The notes under the pieces are model-generated. The model saw nothing but the letters and a program-made list of their open reading frames with translations, made no database searches and was not told where the DNA came from. DNA of 64,000 nt from Acidobacteriota bacterium (GTDB lineage Bacteria; Acidobacteriota; Terriglobia; Acidiferrales; UBA7541). Position numbers and translations under genes: made by a program. The stretch spans positions 1 to 64,000 of the forward strand of contig JAKAOH010000002.1 in assembly GCA_021812285.1 (NCBI GenBank), in the 5' to 3' direction. Shown in pieces: positions 45,088 through 53,386 of this stretch. How positions within the stretch are numbered: the stretch's first letter is position 1; every line of letters starts with the position of its first letter.

Positions 45088-46758
45088 GTGAAACGCGCAG
45101 GCCTCATCGGCGACGATTTCCATTTTGAGATTCGCCACCCGTCCCGGCTGGGCAGTTGGGGCGCCGAGATTCGCATGCTGCTGGGCATGCGCACGCCGCG
45201 GATTTCGGGCTGGGTGCGTTTCTTCGATCCGCATCCGATGCGGATGTGGCGTCCGCGGCGCATGCGGACGATCTTTTCCTCCACCTTTTTTCACTTCGCC
45301 GTCTTTTTCCTGCTGATCACGGTTCCGTGGGCCGAGTTGCTGCCGCCGAACCCGCATGTGGCGCTGCCGATCATCACCGCCGATTATCAGCTGGTTTATC
45401 CGCTGCCGCCGCACAAGGTGGAAATCCATTCGCAGCCGAAGGCGGCGGCGAAGGGCGAGCACAAGGCGGTGAAGCCGGCTCCCAGCGAGGGAGCGAAACG
45501 AGCGTCGGGCGCGGGCGTAAAAACGCCGCAGCCGATGCCGAAATTCACGCTGGTCCTCAAACCGCCGCACGCGGACAATCACAACCAGACGATCGTTCAG
45601 GCCGGCACCCCGCCGAATGTGATCATCCATCACTACGTTCCCCTGCCAAACGTTCTGCTGGCGGGACTGGTGGCGAAGAATGATCCGAGAATGCCGACAT
45701 CGGGCGCCGCGCCAAAAGCCGTGGTCCATCCAACGGCCGGCGCGCCGGCGATGAACGTGCCGGCGCCGGTGATCCCCGATATGGCTCTGGCGGTCCAGGT
45801 CCCATCGGAAAAACAGCCGCTGCTGGCCAGCCCCGAGGTTGCGCTGCCGATTCCCGCACCCGAGCAGTCGCTCGGCTCGATTTACGCCTCGCGCGCCCAG
45901 AACAACGCGTCGCAAAGCGCGCGCGGGTTGCTGGTTTTAGGCGCGAATCCCGCCCCGCCCTCGACGCTGATGAGCGTGCCCATGGGCAATCGCTACGGCC
46001 AATTTTCCGTTTCGCTGCTCGGCGGAAAAACCGGCCTGCCGAGCGGACCGGGCGGGCCGATGATGGGCGGAGGGGGATTCGCGAAGATGGGCGCGGCAAA
46101 AGGTTCCGGAAACGGTTCGGGCAACGCCGCCGCGGGCGTCAGCGGTGATATTGGCAGCGCGGAAAATGGCGCCGCGGCCATGGCCGCCTTCGGGCCGGAA
46201 AGCAATGGTTCGGGAAATGAAGAGGGAATTCTGCCGCCGTGGATGGCGGCGAACCTGGTCTATCCCGTCAGCAAGGCGATGAAGATTCCGGCCATAAACC
46301 TGATCGTCACCGCAGGACCTGTCGGCGGCGGCGGGTTGGGAATGTTCGGCGTGCTGAGCTGCTCGACCATCTATACGATCTACCTCACGATGCCGGGCAA
46401 ACCCTGGGTGCTGCAATATTGCGAGCAAAACTCCCGGCCGTCCGCCGCTCCGGCGCCCGATGGCGGGGTGGTCCGGCTGGGATCGGGCATCACGCCTCCG
46501 TTTCCGCTCGCGCAATACGATTTTCATCGGCCACCGATCGATCCTTACAAGCGCGACCGCATGATCGTTTTGAAAGGCGTCATCACGCGCGAAGGCAAAA
46601 TAACGGGATTGAAGCTGTATCAGGGAATCGGCTCGATCGCGGACGCGGCCGCCATCACCGCATTCAGCCGCTGGAAATTCCACCCGGCGCAGAATGCGAA
46701 GGGAAAGCCCGTGCCGGTGGAAATGCTCGTGGGGATTCCGGCGCTGCGCACGCAATAA
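45088..46758 (+). CDS. TonB-family protein with C-terminal TonB domain
   Basis: 556 residues from a GTG preceded by GGGGAGAG. A cytoplasmic N-terminal part of about 60 basic and aromatic residues precedes one membrane helix (FFHFAVFFLLITVPW). A long Pro/Ala/Lys- and Gly-rich periplasmic region follows (MMGGGGFAKMGAAKGSGNGS). The last 60 residues match a TonB C-terminal domain (VLKGVITREGKITGLKLYQG, then AITAFSRWKFHPA and VPVEMLVGIP). The N-terminal extension before the membrane helix is longer than in classical TonB. It could energise an outer-membrane receptor or act in envelope assembly; no ExbB/ExbD is nearby. Confidence 0.85.
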   Translation: MKRAGLIGDDFHFEIRHPSRLGSWGAEIRMLLGMRTPRISGWVRFFDPHPMRMWRPRRMRTIFSSTFFHFAVFFLLITVPWAELLPPNPHVALPIITADYQLVYPLPPHKVEIHSQPKAAAKGEHKAVKPAPSEGAKRASGAGVKTPQPMPKFTLVLKPPHADNHNQTIVQAGTPPNVIIHHYVPLPNVLLAGLVAKNDPRMPTSGAAPKAVVHPTAGAPAMNVPAPVIPDMALAVQVPSEKQPLLASPEVALPIPAPEQSLGSIYASRAQNNASQSARGLLVLGANPAPPSTLMSVPMGNRYGQFSVSLLGGKTGLPSGPGGPMMGGGGFAKMGAAKGSGNGSGNAAAGVSGDIGSAENGAAAMAAFGPESNGSGNEEGILPPWMAANLVYPVSKAMKIPAINLIVTAGPVGGGGLGMFGVLSCSTIYTIYLTMPGKPWVLQYCEQNSRPSAAPAPDGGVVRLGSGITPPFPLAQYDFHRPPIDPYKRDRMIVLKGVITREGKITGLKLYQGIGSIADAAAITAFSRWKFHPAQNAKGKPVPVEMLVGIPALRTQ

Positions 46759-46937
46759 TAAGGCCGAACCAGAGACGAAACGCGGGGCCAGCAGAGAATA
46801 CGGGCGACGGACAAGCAGTTAATTCCTTATATTACAATTAGATACAGATCAGGCGACTTAGGGATTGATTCATTTGGCGCAGTCTGTTATTTTTTCGCTA
46901 CACGACAGGTGGTCCGGCGTATTTTGTGAAAATGGTA

Positions 46938-46966
46938 TTGACGCATTAGATAATGCATGGTACCGT
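46938..46966 (+). promoter_or_regulatory. Candidate promoter with dyad upstream of the sigma-54 activator gene
   Basis: TTGACG (46938-46943) is followed after 17 nt by TACCGT (a 3/6 match to -10). Between them GCATTA-GA-TAATGC (46943-46956) is a perfect dyad. The site lies about 80 bp before the GTG of the activator gene. A similar arrangement (TTGACT, near-dyad CCATTGTATAACATGG, then TACC) precedes the tadE operon at 50420. This may be an operator in the promoter spacer. Confidence 0.4.
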
Positions 46967-47047
46967 GCGGCGTGTCCTTGCCGCGCGGGCGAGACGAGAA
47001 CGGGGAACGATTGACGGCTCCCAGCGGCGGAAAGGGGAAACGACGTC

Positions 47048-48475
47048 GTGGCTGAAAACGTCCGCGTCTTCTTTTTCGGATTCGATTCCAACCTGGCCAA
47101 GACCATAGGCCGCGAACTCGGCCCCGAGTTTGAATTCCGCCAATCGAACAAGATCGAACTGCCGCAGGACCTGCGCGAAGTATCCGCCTGGTGGGATGTG
47201 GTGATGGTGGATCTGACCGAAATCGGCTGCGACGGCGACGTGGAAGCGGCGTTTGCGCTGATGGACCAGGTGAACCGGCTCACCCAGGCCCCGCCGATCA
47301 TTGCGATTTTGGGTGGAGAAGAACGGCGAACGGTGGCCAAGGTGATCGAACACGGCGCGTTCGACACGATCTCGAGCCCTCCGGACCTGCACGAATTGCG
47401 GGTGGTGCTGCGGCGAGCGCAGAAATTCCTGCACGCCGAGCGCGAGTTGGCTCGGCTGCGGAGCGAGCAGGCGGCGCCGCGGCAGGTGTGCGACCTGATC
47501 GGCGCATCGCAGCCGATGCAGGAAGTTTTCTCGATGGCCGAAAAAGTGGCCGGCTACGACATCAACGTGCTGATCACCGGCGAGACGGGCACGGGCAAGG
47601 AATTGCTGGCGCGGGCGATCCATCGGATGAGTCCGCGGCAGAATTCGGCATTCGTGGCGTTCAGCTGCGTGAATTTGCCGGAAACGCTGATCGAGGATGA
47701 ACTCTTCGGCCACGAGCGCGGCGCCTTTACCGGCGCGGTGGCCGCGCGGCGCGGCCGCGTGGAAGCGGCCGACGGCGGCACGCTGTTTCTCGACGAAATC
47801 GGAGACCTTGGCATCGGCTTGCAGCCGAAATTGCTTCGCGTGCTGCAGGAACGGAATTTCGAGCGGTTGGGCAGCAATCATTCGCAATCGGTGAATATTC
47901 GCGTTCTGAGCGCGACGAATCAGGACCTGGAATCGCTCGTGAGGCAGAACCGATTCCGCGAAGATCTTTACTACCGGTTGAACGTGGTGGAAATCCATCT
48001 GCCCCCGCTGCGGGAACGCAAGGACGATATCCAGTACCTGGCGCAGTATTTTCTCGATCGTTGCGCCAAGCAATTCAACAAGGAAGTTCACCGATTTTCG
48101 CCCTGGGCGTTGCACGCGCTGGAGGAATACGACTGGCCAGGCAACGTGCGCGAACTTTCCAACACCATCGAGCGCGCGGTTGCCCTGGCGCAGACCGGCA
48201 CGATCGACGTCTGGCATCTGACGCGTTCGGCGCGCGATGTTTCGAAGGCGGCGGTGCTGGCGCGGACCTACGAAGGCGAAGTGCGCGAATTCAAGCGGCG
48301 GCTGATTATCCGCACGCTGCGCGAATGCGGTTGGCGCAAGGCGGAAAGCGCGCGCATGCTTGGTGTCGCCCGCACCTACCTGCACCGGCTGATCAACCAG
48401 CTCGACATTCATGAAGAAGAAGTCGCGGAAGCAGTCGCGCCGGAAGCTCCGACTCCGCCGCAGCGGCTGATTTGA
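47048..48475 (+). CDS. Sigma-54-dependent transcriptional activator (NtrC/PilR class)
   Basis: 475 residues from a GTG. Residues 1-130 form a receiver-like domain; DVVMVDLTE keeps an aspartate at the phosphorylation position, but the lysine expected near the end of the domain is not evident (FDTISSPPDLHEL), so it may be a pseudo-receiver. The AAA+ domain has GETGTGKE (Walker A), the sigma-54 contact loop GAFTGA, FLDEIGD (Walker B) and REDLYYRLNV. The C-terminus carries a Fis-type helix-turn-helix (RLIIRTLRECGWRKAESARML). It opens sigma-54 promoters and is the natural candidate to control the -24/-12 sites before flp, the 53.4-kb membrane gene and the PEGA gene. No sensor kinase is adjacent. 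Confidence 0.94.
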   Translation: MAENVRVFFFGFDSNLAKTIGRELGPEFEFRQSNKIELPQDLREVSAWWDVVMVDLTEIGCDGDVEAAFALMDQVNRLTQAPPIIAILGGEERRTVAKVIEHGAFDTISSPPDLHELRVVLRRAQKFLHAERELARLRSEQAAPRQVCDLIGASQPMQEVFSMAEKVAGYDINVLITGETGTGKELLARAIHRMSPRQNSAFVAFSCVNLPETLIEDELFGHERGAFTGAVAARRGRVEAADGGTLFLDEIGDLGIGLQPKLLRVLQERNFERLGSNHSQSVNIRVLSATNQDLESLVRQNRFREDLYYRLNVVEIHLPPLRERKDDIQYLAQYFLDRCAKQFNKEVHRFSPWALHALEEYDWPGNVRELSNTIERAVALAQTGTIDVWHLTRSARDVSKAAVLARTYEGEVREFKRRLIIRTLRECGWRKAESARMLGVARTYLHRLINQLDIHEEEVAEAVAPEAPTPPQRLI

Positions 48476-48506
48476 CGCCGGCACCGGCATAGGGCATCCT
48501 GCCGTC

Positions 48507-49466
48507 TTGGCGGCTTCCTTGAATTCGGCGGCGCATTCCGCGGGTGGTTTCGCGGCGGACGTGTGCCGGCCCTTTCTGCTGCAATCCCAAAATGCCGATG
48601 GAGGATGGGGGTATCACCCGGGCGCGACGAGCGCGGCCGAACCGACGGCGTGGGCCGTGCTCGCGCTCGCCAAGCGGGATCCACAAAGTCCCGAGCTTGC
48701 CCGAGCGGCGGCTTGGATTCTCGGCTGCCAGAATCAAGATGGTTCCTGGCCCGCGCGTCCCGAGACCGCCGAAGCGAGCTGGATTACTCCGTTCGCGGGC
48801 CTAGCGCTTCTCGCGCGGAAGGCGCCGGCTGCGGAAGCCGCGATTCAGAGCGCGGCGAAATGGACTTGCCAAAGTCACACCGGACAGCGCCATTGGAAAA
48901 TGCTGGTGGCCCGATTGGTGTCCCGGCGCCGGGTGGTTGGGCAGGATCTTTCGCTCGAGGGCTGGAGCTGGACGCCGGGTACGGCCAGTTGGATCGAGCC
49001 GACCGCCGTGGCGCTGATTTTTCTGCGTCAATTGCCGGCAATGAAGAATTCGCCGGATGCAATCGCCCGGCTCCAAATGGGGGAATCGTTTCTGTACGAC
49101 CGGATGTGCCCGAGCGGCGGATGGAGCATGGGCAATCCGAAAATCTACGGTATTGAAGGAATCGCACAGGCCGGAGTCACGGCATGGGCGCTGCTGGCGT
49201 TGCAGAAAAACCGTCAGAGGGAAGAAAACCGGCGAAGCATCGAATGGCTCGAAACAAATTTCGATTCGATCCGTGGCGCCAGTTCGCTTGCGCTGGCGCG
49301 GATCGCGCTCGAGGCGAACGGCCGCTCGCCGGTTTCTATCGAATCGAAATTGGCGACTCAATTCGTGGCGGGGCGGTTTCTGGACAGCGTGCTCGCCGTT
49401 TCGCAAGCGGCTTTTGCTTTGGAATGCGGCCCGGACGTGCTGCGCTGGACCGCGGCGGAACGCTGA
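48507..49466 (+). CDS. Prenyltransferase/squalene-cyclase-type alpha-barrel repeat protein
   Basis: About 319 residues; the track uses a TTG start without a clear ribosome-binding site, so the N-terminus is uncertain. The repeats Q-x3-GGW / Q-x3-GSW (LQSQNADGGWGY, CQNQDGSWPA, CPSGGWSMG) alternate with TAWAVLALAK-like helices, as in squalene cyclases and protein prenyltransferase beta subunits. It is half the size of a squalene cyclase and I see no DxDD motif, so a full cyclase activity is doubtful. Followed after 9 bp by a DUF362 gene and then the tad genes. Together with the latter it may belong to a pilus-associated operon, but its role is unknown. Confidence 0.75.
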   Translation: MAASLNSAAHSAGGFAADVCRPFLLQSQNADGGWGYHPGATSAAEPTAWAVLALAKRDPQSPELARAAAWILGCQNQDGSWPARPETAEASWITPFAGLALLARKAPAAEAAIQSAAKWTCQSHTGQRHWKMLVARLVSRRRVVGQDLSLEGWSWTPGTASWIEPTAVALIFLRQLPAMKNSPDAIARLQMGESFLYDRMCPSGGWSMGNPKIYGIEGIAQAGVTAWALLALQKNRQREENRRSIEWLETNFDSIRGASSLALARIALEANGRSPVSIESKLATQFVAGRFLDSVLAVSQAAFALECGPDVLRWTAAER

Positions 49467-49475
49467 AAATTTCCG

Positions 49476-50405
49476 ATGGCCATTTCGCAACATCCCTTGA
49501 TGCCGCCTTCAAATCGCCCGATCTCCAGAGTGGCGATCAGAAGGGTGGAAGACTACAGCGGGGATCTTTGCGGCATCGTCGAGGAGACGCTTCGCGAATT
49601 CCACCTTTGCGTCGCGGGCAAGAGCGTTCTGCTGAAACCCAATCTGGTGCTGGGCGATCCGCAGGGCGTGATGAATACGCATCCGGCGGTGATTCGCGCG
49701 GCGCGCGATACATTTCTGCGCCTGGGAGCAAGCCGCGTCTGGATCGGCGAAGGACCCGCGCACGAACGGGATACCGAGGCGATTCTAGACGAGATTCGGC
49801 TGCGGGATTGGCTGGGGCCGCTGGAGGGTTCGTTTGTGGATCTGAACCTGGACGACGTGCGGAAGGTTGCGCTGCGGACGCGAGCTTCGAAATTGCGTTC
49901 GCTCTTCCTGCCCGCGGCGGTTCTCGACGCCGATCTGGTGGTTTCGATGCCCAAGATGAAGACGCACCACTTGGCGGGCGTCACGTTGTCGCTGAAGAAT
50001 CTGTTTGGAATCGTTCCCGGAAGTTGTTACGGCTGGCCGAAAAACGTGCTGCACTGGGCCGGCATCGAGAACTCCATCCTTGATCTTGCGACGACCATCC
50101 GGCCGGATTTCGCGATCGTGGATGGAGTGGTTGCCATGGAAGGCAATGGTCCCATTCAGGGATCTCCGAAACATTCAGGGGTTTTAATTTTTGGGGATGA
50201 CCCGGTTGCCGTGGATGCCACGGCGACCAGGGTGATGGGGCTTGTTCCGGAGCGGGTCAGCTATCTACGAAAGGCTGGCTATGTGCTTGGCCATGTGCAA
50301 CTTGCAAAAATAGAGCAAATTGGCGAATCGATCTCCGCAGTCAGAAGTTCCTTCATGGTACTAGAACAATTCCGTGAACTCATTGAGCAACAGGACAACC
50401 AGTAA
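49476..50405 (+). CDS. DUF362 domain protein
   Basis: 309 residues from MAISQHPLMPP. The DUF362 pattern is clear: VLLKPNLVLGDPQGVMNTHP, then LVVSMPKMKTHHLAGVTLSLKNLFG, AIVDGVVAMEGNGP and DDPVAVDATATRVMG. Many DUF362 proteins also carry a ferredoxin domain; this one has no cysteine cluster. Proposed links of the family to iron-sulfur or secondary-metabolite chemistry are not settled. It is probably co-transcribed with the preceding cyclase-repeat gene (gap 9 bp), and the tadE operon begins 78 bp after it with its own candidate promoter. Confidence 0.85.
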   Translation: MAISQHPLMPPSNRPISRVAIRRVEDYSGDLCGIVEETLREFHLCVAGKSVLLKPNLVLGDPQGVMNTHPAVIRAARDTFLRLGASRVWIGEGPAHERDTEAILDEIRLRDWLGPLEGSFVDLNLDDVRKVALRTRASKLRSLFLPAAVLDADLVVSMPKMKTHHLAGVTLSLKNLFGIVPGSCYGWPKNVLHWAGIENSILDLATTIRPDFAIVDGVVAMEGNGPIQGSPKHSGVLIFGDDPVAVDATATRVMGLVPERVSYLRKAGYVLGHVQLAKIEQIGESISAVRSSFMVLEQFRELIEQQDNQ

Positions 50406-50419
50406 GACGTCTAGTATCG

Positions 50420-50450
50420 TTGACTCCATTGTATAACATGGCAATACCTA
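50420..50450 (+). promoter_or_regulatory. Candidate promoter of the tadE-tadE-tadG genes
   Basis: TTGACT (50420-50425) is followed by the near-palindrome CCATTGTATAACATGG and then AATACCTA about 17-19 nt downstream. The -10 match is weak. The arrangement resembles the one at 46938-46966 in front of the activator gene. The tadE ATG is at 50484. Confidence 0.35.
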
Positions 50451-50483
50451 ATGGGTGACAGAACGGCCCGGAGGCGAAACGAT

Positions 50484-50957
50484 ATGATTTTCTCCAATCC
50501 TCGCTCGGAACGTGGCGCCGACATCCTGGAAGCGGCCCTGGTCCTGCCGCTATTGCTGGCGCTGATGTTTGGCGTCTATACGTTCGGCCGCGGCTGGGAC
50601 CTGTACCAGACGATGACGCGGGCGGCTCGCGAAGGCGTGCGGCAAGCGGTGACGACGAACTGCGCCATGTGCGGGGACACAACGCAGTCGTCCTCGTACA
50701 TTCAGTCGAACGTGGTTTTTCCCGCTTTGCAGGCGACTGGTTTCGACACGAGCAACAGTCTTTTTCAATCCACCTACCAGCAGGGCGAAACGTACATTGA
50801 TTCGGCCAATACGGTTTGCGGGGTGTACATCACCTACAGTTATCCCTTCCAGGTGATCCTCCCGTTCCTGCCGATTTCCGTGAGCACGATCGATTTGACG
50901 ACCAAAGTGCAGATGCGCATGGAGAACCAGCCAGTACCTCCTGCGACCTGTGGCTGA
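50484..50957 (+). CDS. tadE: TadE-like pseudopilin
   Basis: 157 residues from MIFSNPRSERGADILEA; GGAGG lies 9 bp before the ATG. The N-terminus has the TadE signature: a charged leader, RGADILEAALVLPLLLALMFGVYTF with a Glu five residues after the glycine, then a helix DLYQTMTRAAREGVRQAV. The C-terminal part is beta-rich with two cysteine pairs (CAMC, VCG/TCG) that may form disulfides outside the membrane. TadE/TadF pseudopilins are processed by TadV and needed for Flp pilus assembly. First of three genes with 9-bp gaps. Confidence 0.9.
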   Translation: MIFSNPRSERGADILEAALVLPLLLALMFGVYTFGRGWDLYQTMTRAAREGVRQAVTTNCAMCGDTTQSSSYIQSNVVFPALQATGFDTSNSLFQSTYQQGETYIDSANTVCGVYITYSYPFQVILPFLPISVSTIDLTTKVQMRMENQPVPPATCG

Positions 50958-50966
50958 GAGGCGAAC

Positions 50967-51593
50967 ATGAGAAGACCGGGAACAGCACGTACGCGCGCCA
51001 GCGAACGAGGCGTGGAGCTTTTTGAGCTGGCTATTCTGTTGCCGTTTCTTTTGGTGCTCGTGGCCGGAGCGGCGGATTTTGCGCAAGCCTGGAGTGCGCG
51101 GCAGATTCTGGCCAACGCCGCTCGAGAGGGCGCTCGTATCGGCTCGAATGGCGTCTACAATGATTTGGGCACCACCGATCCCTCTTCCATCCAGACGATT
51201 TGCCAGGATGTGGCGAATTATCTGATCCAGGCGAATCTGAGCCCTTCGTTCATGGGCGTGAATGGCACGACGGCGAGCGCAGTGACGAGCGCGTGCTCAT
51301 CGCCCGGGACGGTCCTCGATCCGACAACGGGTGCGACGGTCTCCTATACGTATTATTCGACGGGGTCCTATGGGCTGAAAATCACGCCGCTGTACCAAAT
51401 TACGACCACCGGACCGGAATGCCCGCCACTCGCGTCAAGCTGCATGATTTTCGCGACGCGCGTTTCCCTGACCTATCCCTACAATTGGTCATTCGGCTTC
51501 AACAACGCCATCAATCTGATCACCAGTTCCAGCTACTCGCCAACAATCACCATCAAGGTCTATGCGACCATGAATAACCTGAATACTTATTGA
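50967..51593 (+). CDS. TadE/TadF-like pseudopilin, second copy
   Basis: 208 residues from MRRPGTARTRASERGVELFE. It has the same N-terminal design, ERGVELFELAILLPFLLVLVAGAADF followed by ILANAAREGARIG. The periplasmic part is longer than in the first TadE and rich in Thr, Ser and Tyr, with cysteines that could pair (TICQDV, SACSSP, PECPP, SSCMI). It starts 9 bp after the first tadE and ends 9 bp before the tadG-like gene, so the three form a minor-pilin operon. Confidence 0.88.
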   Translation: MRRPGTARTRASERGVELFELAILLPFLLVLVAGAADFAQAWSARQILANAAREGARIGSNGVYNDLGTTDPSSIQTICQDVANYLIQANLSPSFMGVNGTTASAVTSACSSPGTVLDPTTGATVSYTYYSTGSYGLKITPLYQITTTGPECPPLASSCMIFATRVSLTYPYNWSFGFNNAINLITSSSYSPTITIKVYATMNNLNTY

Positions 51594-51602
51594 GGTGAGG
51601 GA

Positions 51603-53078
51603 ATGAATCGGCAGACGCAGGCGCGAAATGCTCGATCGGAACGCGGTTTGAGCCTGATCCTGGTGGCGTTTGGGCTCATCTTTCTGCTGGCGTTGGCCGG
51701 ACTCGCGGTGGATCTGGCGACGCTCTACGTGGCGCGAAATGAGGAGCAGCGCTCGGCCGACGCCGCGGCTCTGGCCGGAGCGTCGCAATTCGTCACCAGT
51801 TCGGTGACGAGCGGATTGATCACGGTGCAAGCCGCCGGACCGATGGCCGAGGCGCAAGCGGTGACGGTGGGAAATCAGAACCTGATCCTGGGGCGGAGCC
51901 CCAATCTGAGCACGAATAATTTCAACAGCACCTGCCCGGCGCCGAGCAATGTGTCCGGCGGCTGCCTGGATTTTTCCTACGCCAACGATCCGCAAATCAC
52001 CGTGGCGGTGGTGCAGAACGTTCCGACCTTTTTTATGAAGATTTTCGGGATTCAATCGGTGCCGGTATCGGTCACGGCGACGGCCGAGGCGTATACTCCC
52101 TCGGGTTCGGGTCCGGATACGGCGGTGAATTGCGTGAAGCCGTGGTTGCTGCCGAACTGCGACGAAAATTACATTGACACGACCGCAAGCTCCTCGACTC
52201 CCATCAGCGGGATCGATAATCCCAATTGTCCGGTGACCGACAGCAAGGGCAACCCCGTTTTGAACAGCGCCGGCGGCCAGGAATATTACGAATATTTCGT
52301 CGTTCCCAACCCGTCCGGATACGCCAACACGATTCTCCATCCCGGCTTGACAACCAGCGGGGCGATTGGCGAACTGCTGACGGTGAAACCCGGCACGCCC
52401 GGAGACGCCGAAACGCCCAGCAAATTCTGGCCGGTTTTCTTGCCTACGAACGGCAGTTTCATCTGCCCTGCTTGCGCCGCGAACGACCAAGCCACCAGCG
52501 GCACGAATTCAGCCGCGCTCTATCGTGAAAATATCGAATGCTGCAGCCAGCAAATCATCACCTGCGGAAACAACACGCTTGTAACTCCCATCAACGGCGA
52601 CAAAGTTGGCGCTACGGGCGCGGGCGTGGAATGCTTGATCAACGAAACGAACGCGGGCGTCGGTCAGGACTGCATCAGCATCGATCCGAGCAACTCCACG
52701 GTATGCCCGTATACAGGCGTAACGTACAGCCAGACAACCCCCTTCACGATATGGGCGGGCACCGACAATACCTATAACGTCTCTCCCGGCACGGTGATCC
52801 AGAACAGCAATTCCACCGTCACGATCCCGATCTACGACGGACAGGCGCTTTGCCCCGGCGGTTCGAGCGCGGCCACTTGCGCGCCGCAGTATGTGAACGT
52901 CGTCGGCTGGTTGCAGCTCTTCATTCAAAGAGTCAGCAAGAGCAACCAGGAGACGGTGTACGCGTTCGTCATGAACATCAGCGGCTGCGGCAATAGCGGC
53001 AGCAACGAATCCGGTCCGGGCACGGTCATTCCGGTCAACACCGGCAGCCCCATTCCCGTGCGGCTGATCCATAACTGA
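51603..53078 (+). CDS. tadG: TadG-like protein with TadE/G N-terminal domain
   Basis: 491 residues from MNRQTQARNARSERGLSLIL. The N-terminus is the putative Flp pilus-assembly TadE/G domain (FGLIFLLALAGLAVDLATLYV, then RNEEQRSADAAALAGASQFV). The remaining 420 residues are extracytoplasmic, Ser/Thr/Asn-rich and contain about 16 cysteines (CPAPSNVSGGC, CPACAANDQ, ECCSQQIITCGN), suggesting several disulfides. I do not see a clear MIDAS of a von Willebrand A domain, which many TadG have, so it may be a shorter variant with an adhesive function. A GTGAGG ribosome-binding site precedes the ATG. Confidence 0.88.
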   Translation: MNRQTQARNARSERGLSLILVAFGLIFLLALAGLAVDLATLYVARNEEQRSADAAALAGASQFVTSSVTSGLITVQAAGPMAEAQAVTVGNQNLILGRSPNLSTNNFNSTCPAPSNVSGGCLDFSYANDPQITVAVVQNVPTFFMKIFGIQSVPVSVTATAEAYTPSGSGPDTAVNCVKPWLLPNCDENYIDTTASSSTPISGIDNPNCPVTDSKGNPVLNSAGGQEYYEYFVVPNPSGYANTILHPGLTTSGAIGELLTVKPGTPGDAETPSKFWPVFLPTNGSFICPACAANDQATSGTNSAALYRENIECCSQQIITCGNNTLVTPINGDKVGATGAGVECLINETNAGVGQDCISIDPSNSTVCPYTGVTYSQTTPFTIWAGTDNTYNVSPGTVIQNSNSTVTIPIYDGQALCPGGSSAATCAPQYVNVVGWLQLFIQRVSKSNQETVYAFVMNISGCGNSGSNESGPGTVIPVNTGSPIPVRLIHN

Positions 53079-53090
53079 AATCGCCAGGCG

Positions 53091-53145
53091 GTAGCGGAGC
53101 AGTCTCGGCGAGACGGGTGCGCTCGCGGCAGTTTGCGGGCACCCG
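53091..53145. repeat. Paired hairpins downstream of tadG (REP-like or terminator)
   Basis: GTCTCG-G-CGAGAC (53102-53114) is followed by CGGGTGC (53114-53120) and its complement GCACCCG (53139-53145). The first hairpin is preceded by GTAGCGGAGCA, again a GTAGC-type flank. No U-tract follows. It could stop or stabilise the tadE-tadG transcript or be another REP family. The rest of 53079-53345 has no gene. Confidence 0.45.
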
Positions 53146-53345
53146 ACATTGGTGGTCTTGCCGGCGGCGCATAGGGGCCTGGCATAGGCGCAAATCCCAG
53201 ATTCCATCCGGTGGTTGGGAAGAGGAGCGGGCGGAGGGTGTTGCCGGTTTTTTGGAAATGGGCCTGCCCAGGAGGCTTGGGCCGGATGGGCAAAACCCTC
53301 GCGACTGCTCGCAAAGGAAACAGAATGTATGACTTGGTTGCGTTA

Positions 53346-53361
53346 TGGTACCCCGATTGCT
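53346..53361 (+). promoter_or_regulatory. Sigma-54 (-24/-12) promoter of the membrane-protein gene
   Basis: TGGTACCCCGATTGCT matches the sigma-54 consensus at TGG-Y-AC and TTGCT, with exactly 12 nt from GG to GC. Transcription would start near 53371, 16 nt before the GTG at 53387 or about 60 nt before the ATG at 53432. Confidence 0.7.
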
Positions 53362-53386
53362 GGCGATATAGAGGATAAAGACGGTC

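Noticed and set aside
50444-50468. Possible sigma-54 site before tadE (GGGTGACAGAACGGC)
   Set aside because: Spacing fits but both -24 and -12 halves are poor; a TTGACT-type promoter is as likely.
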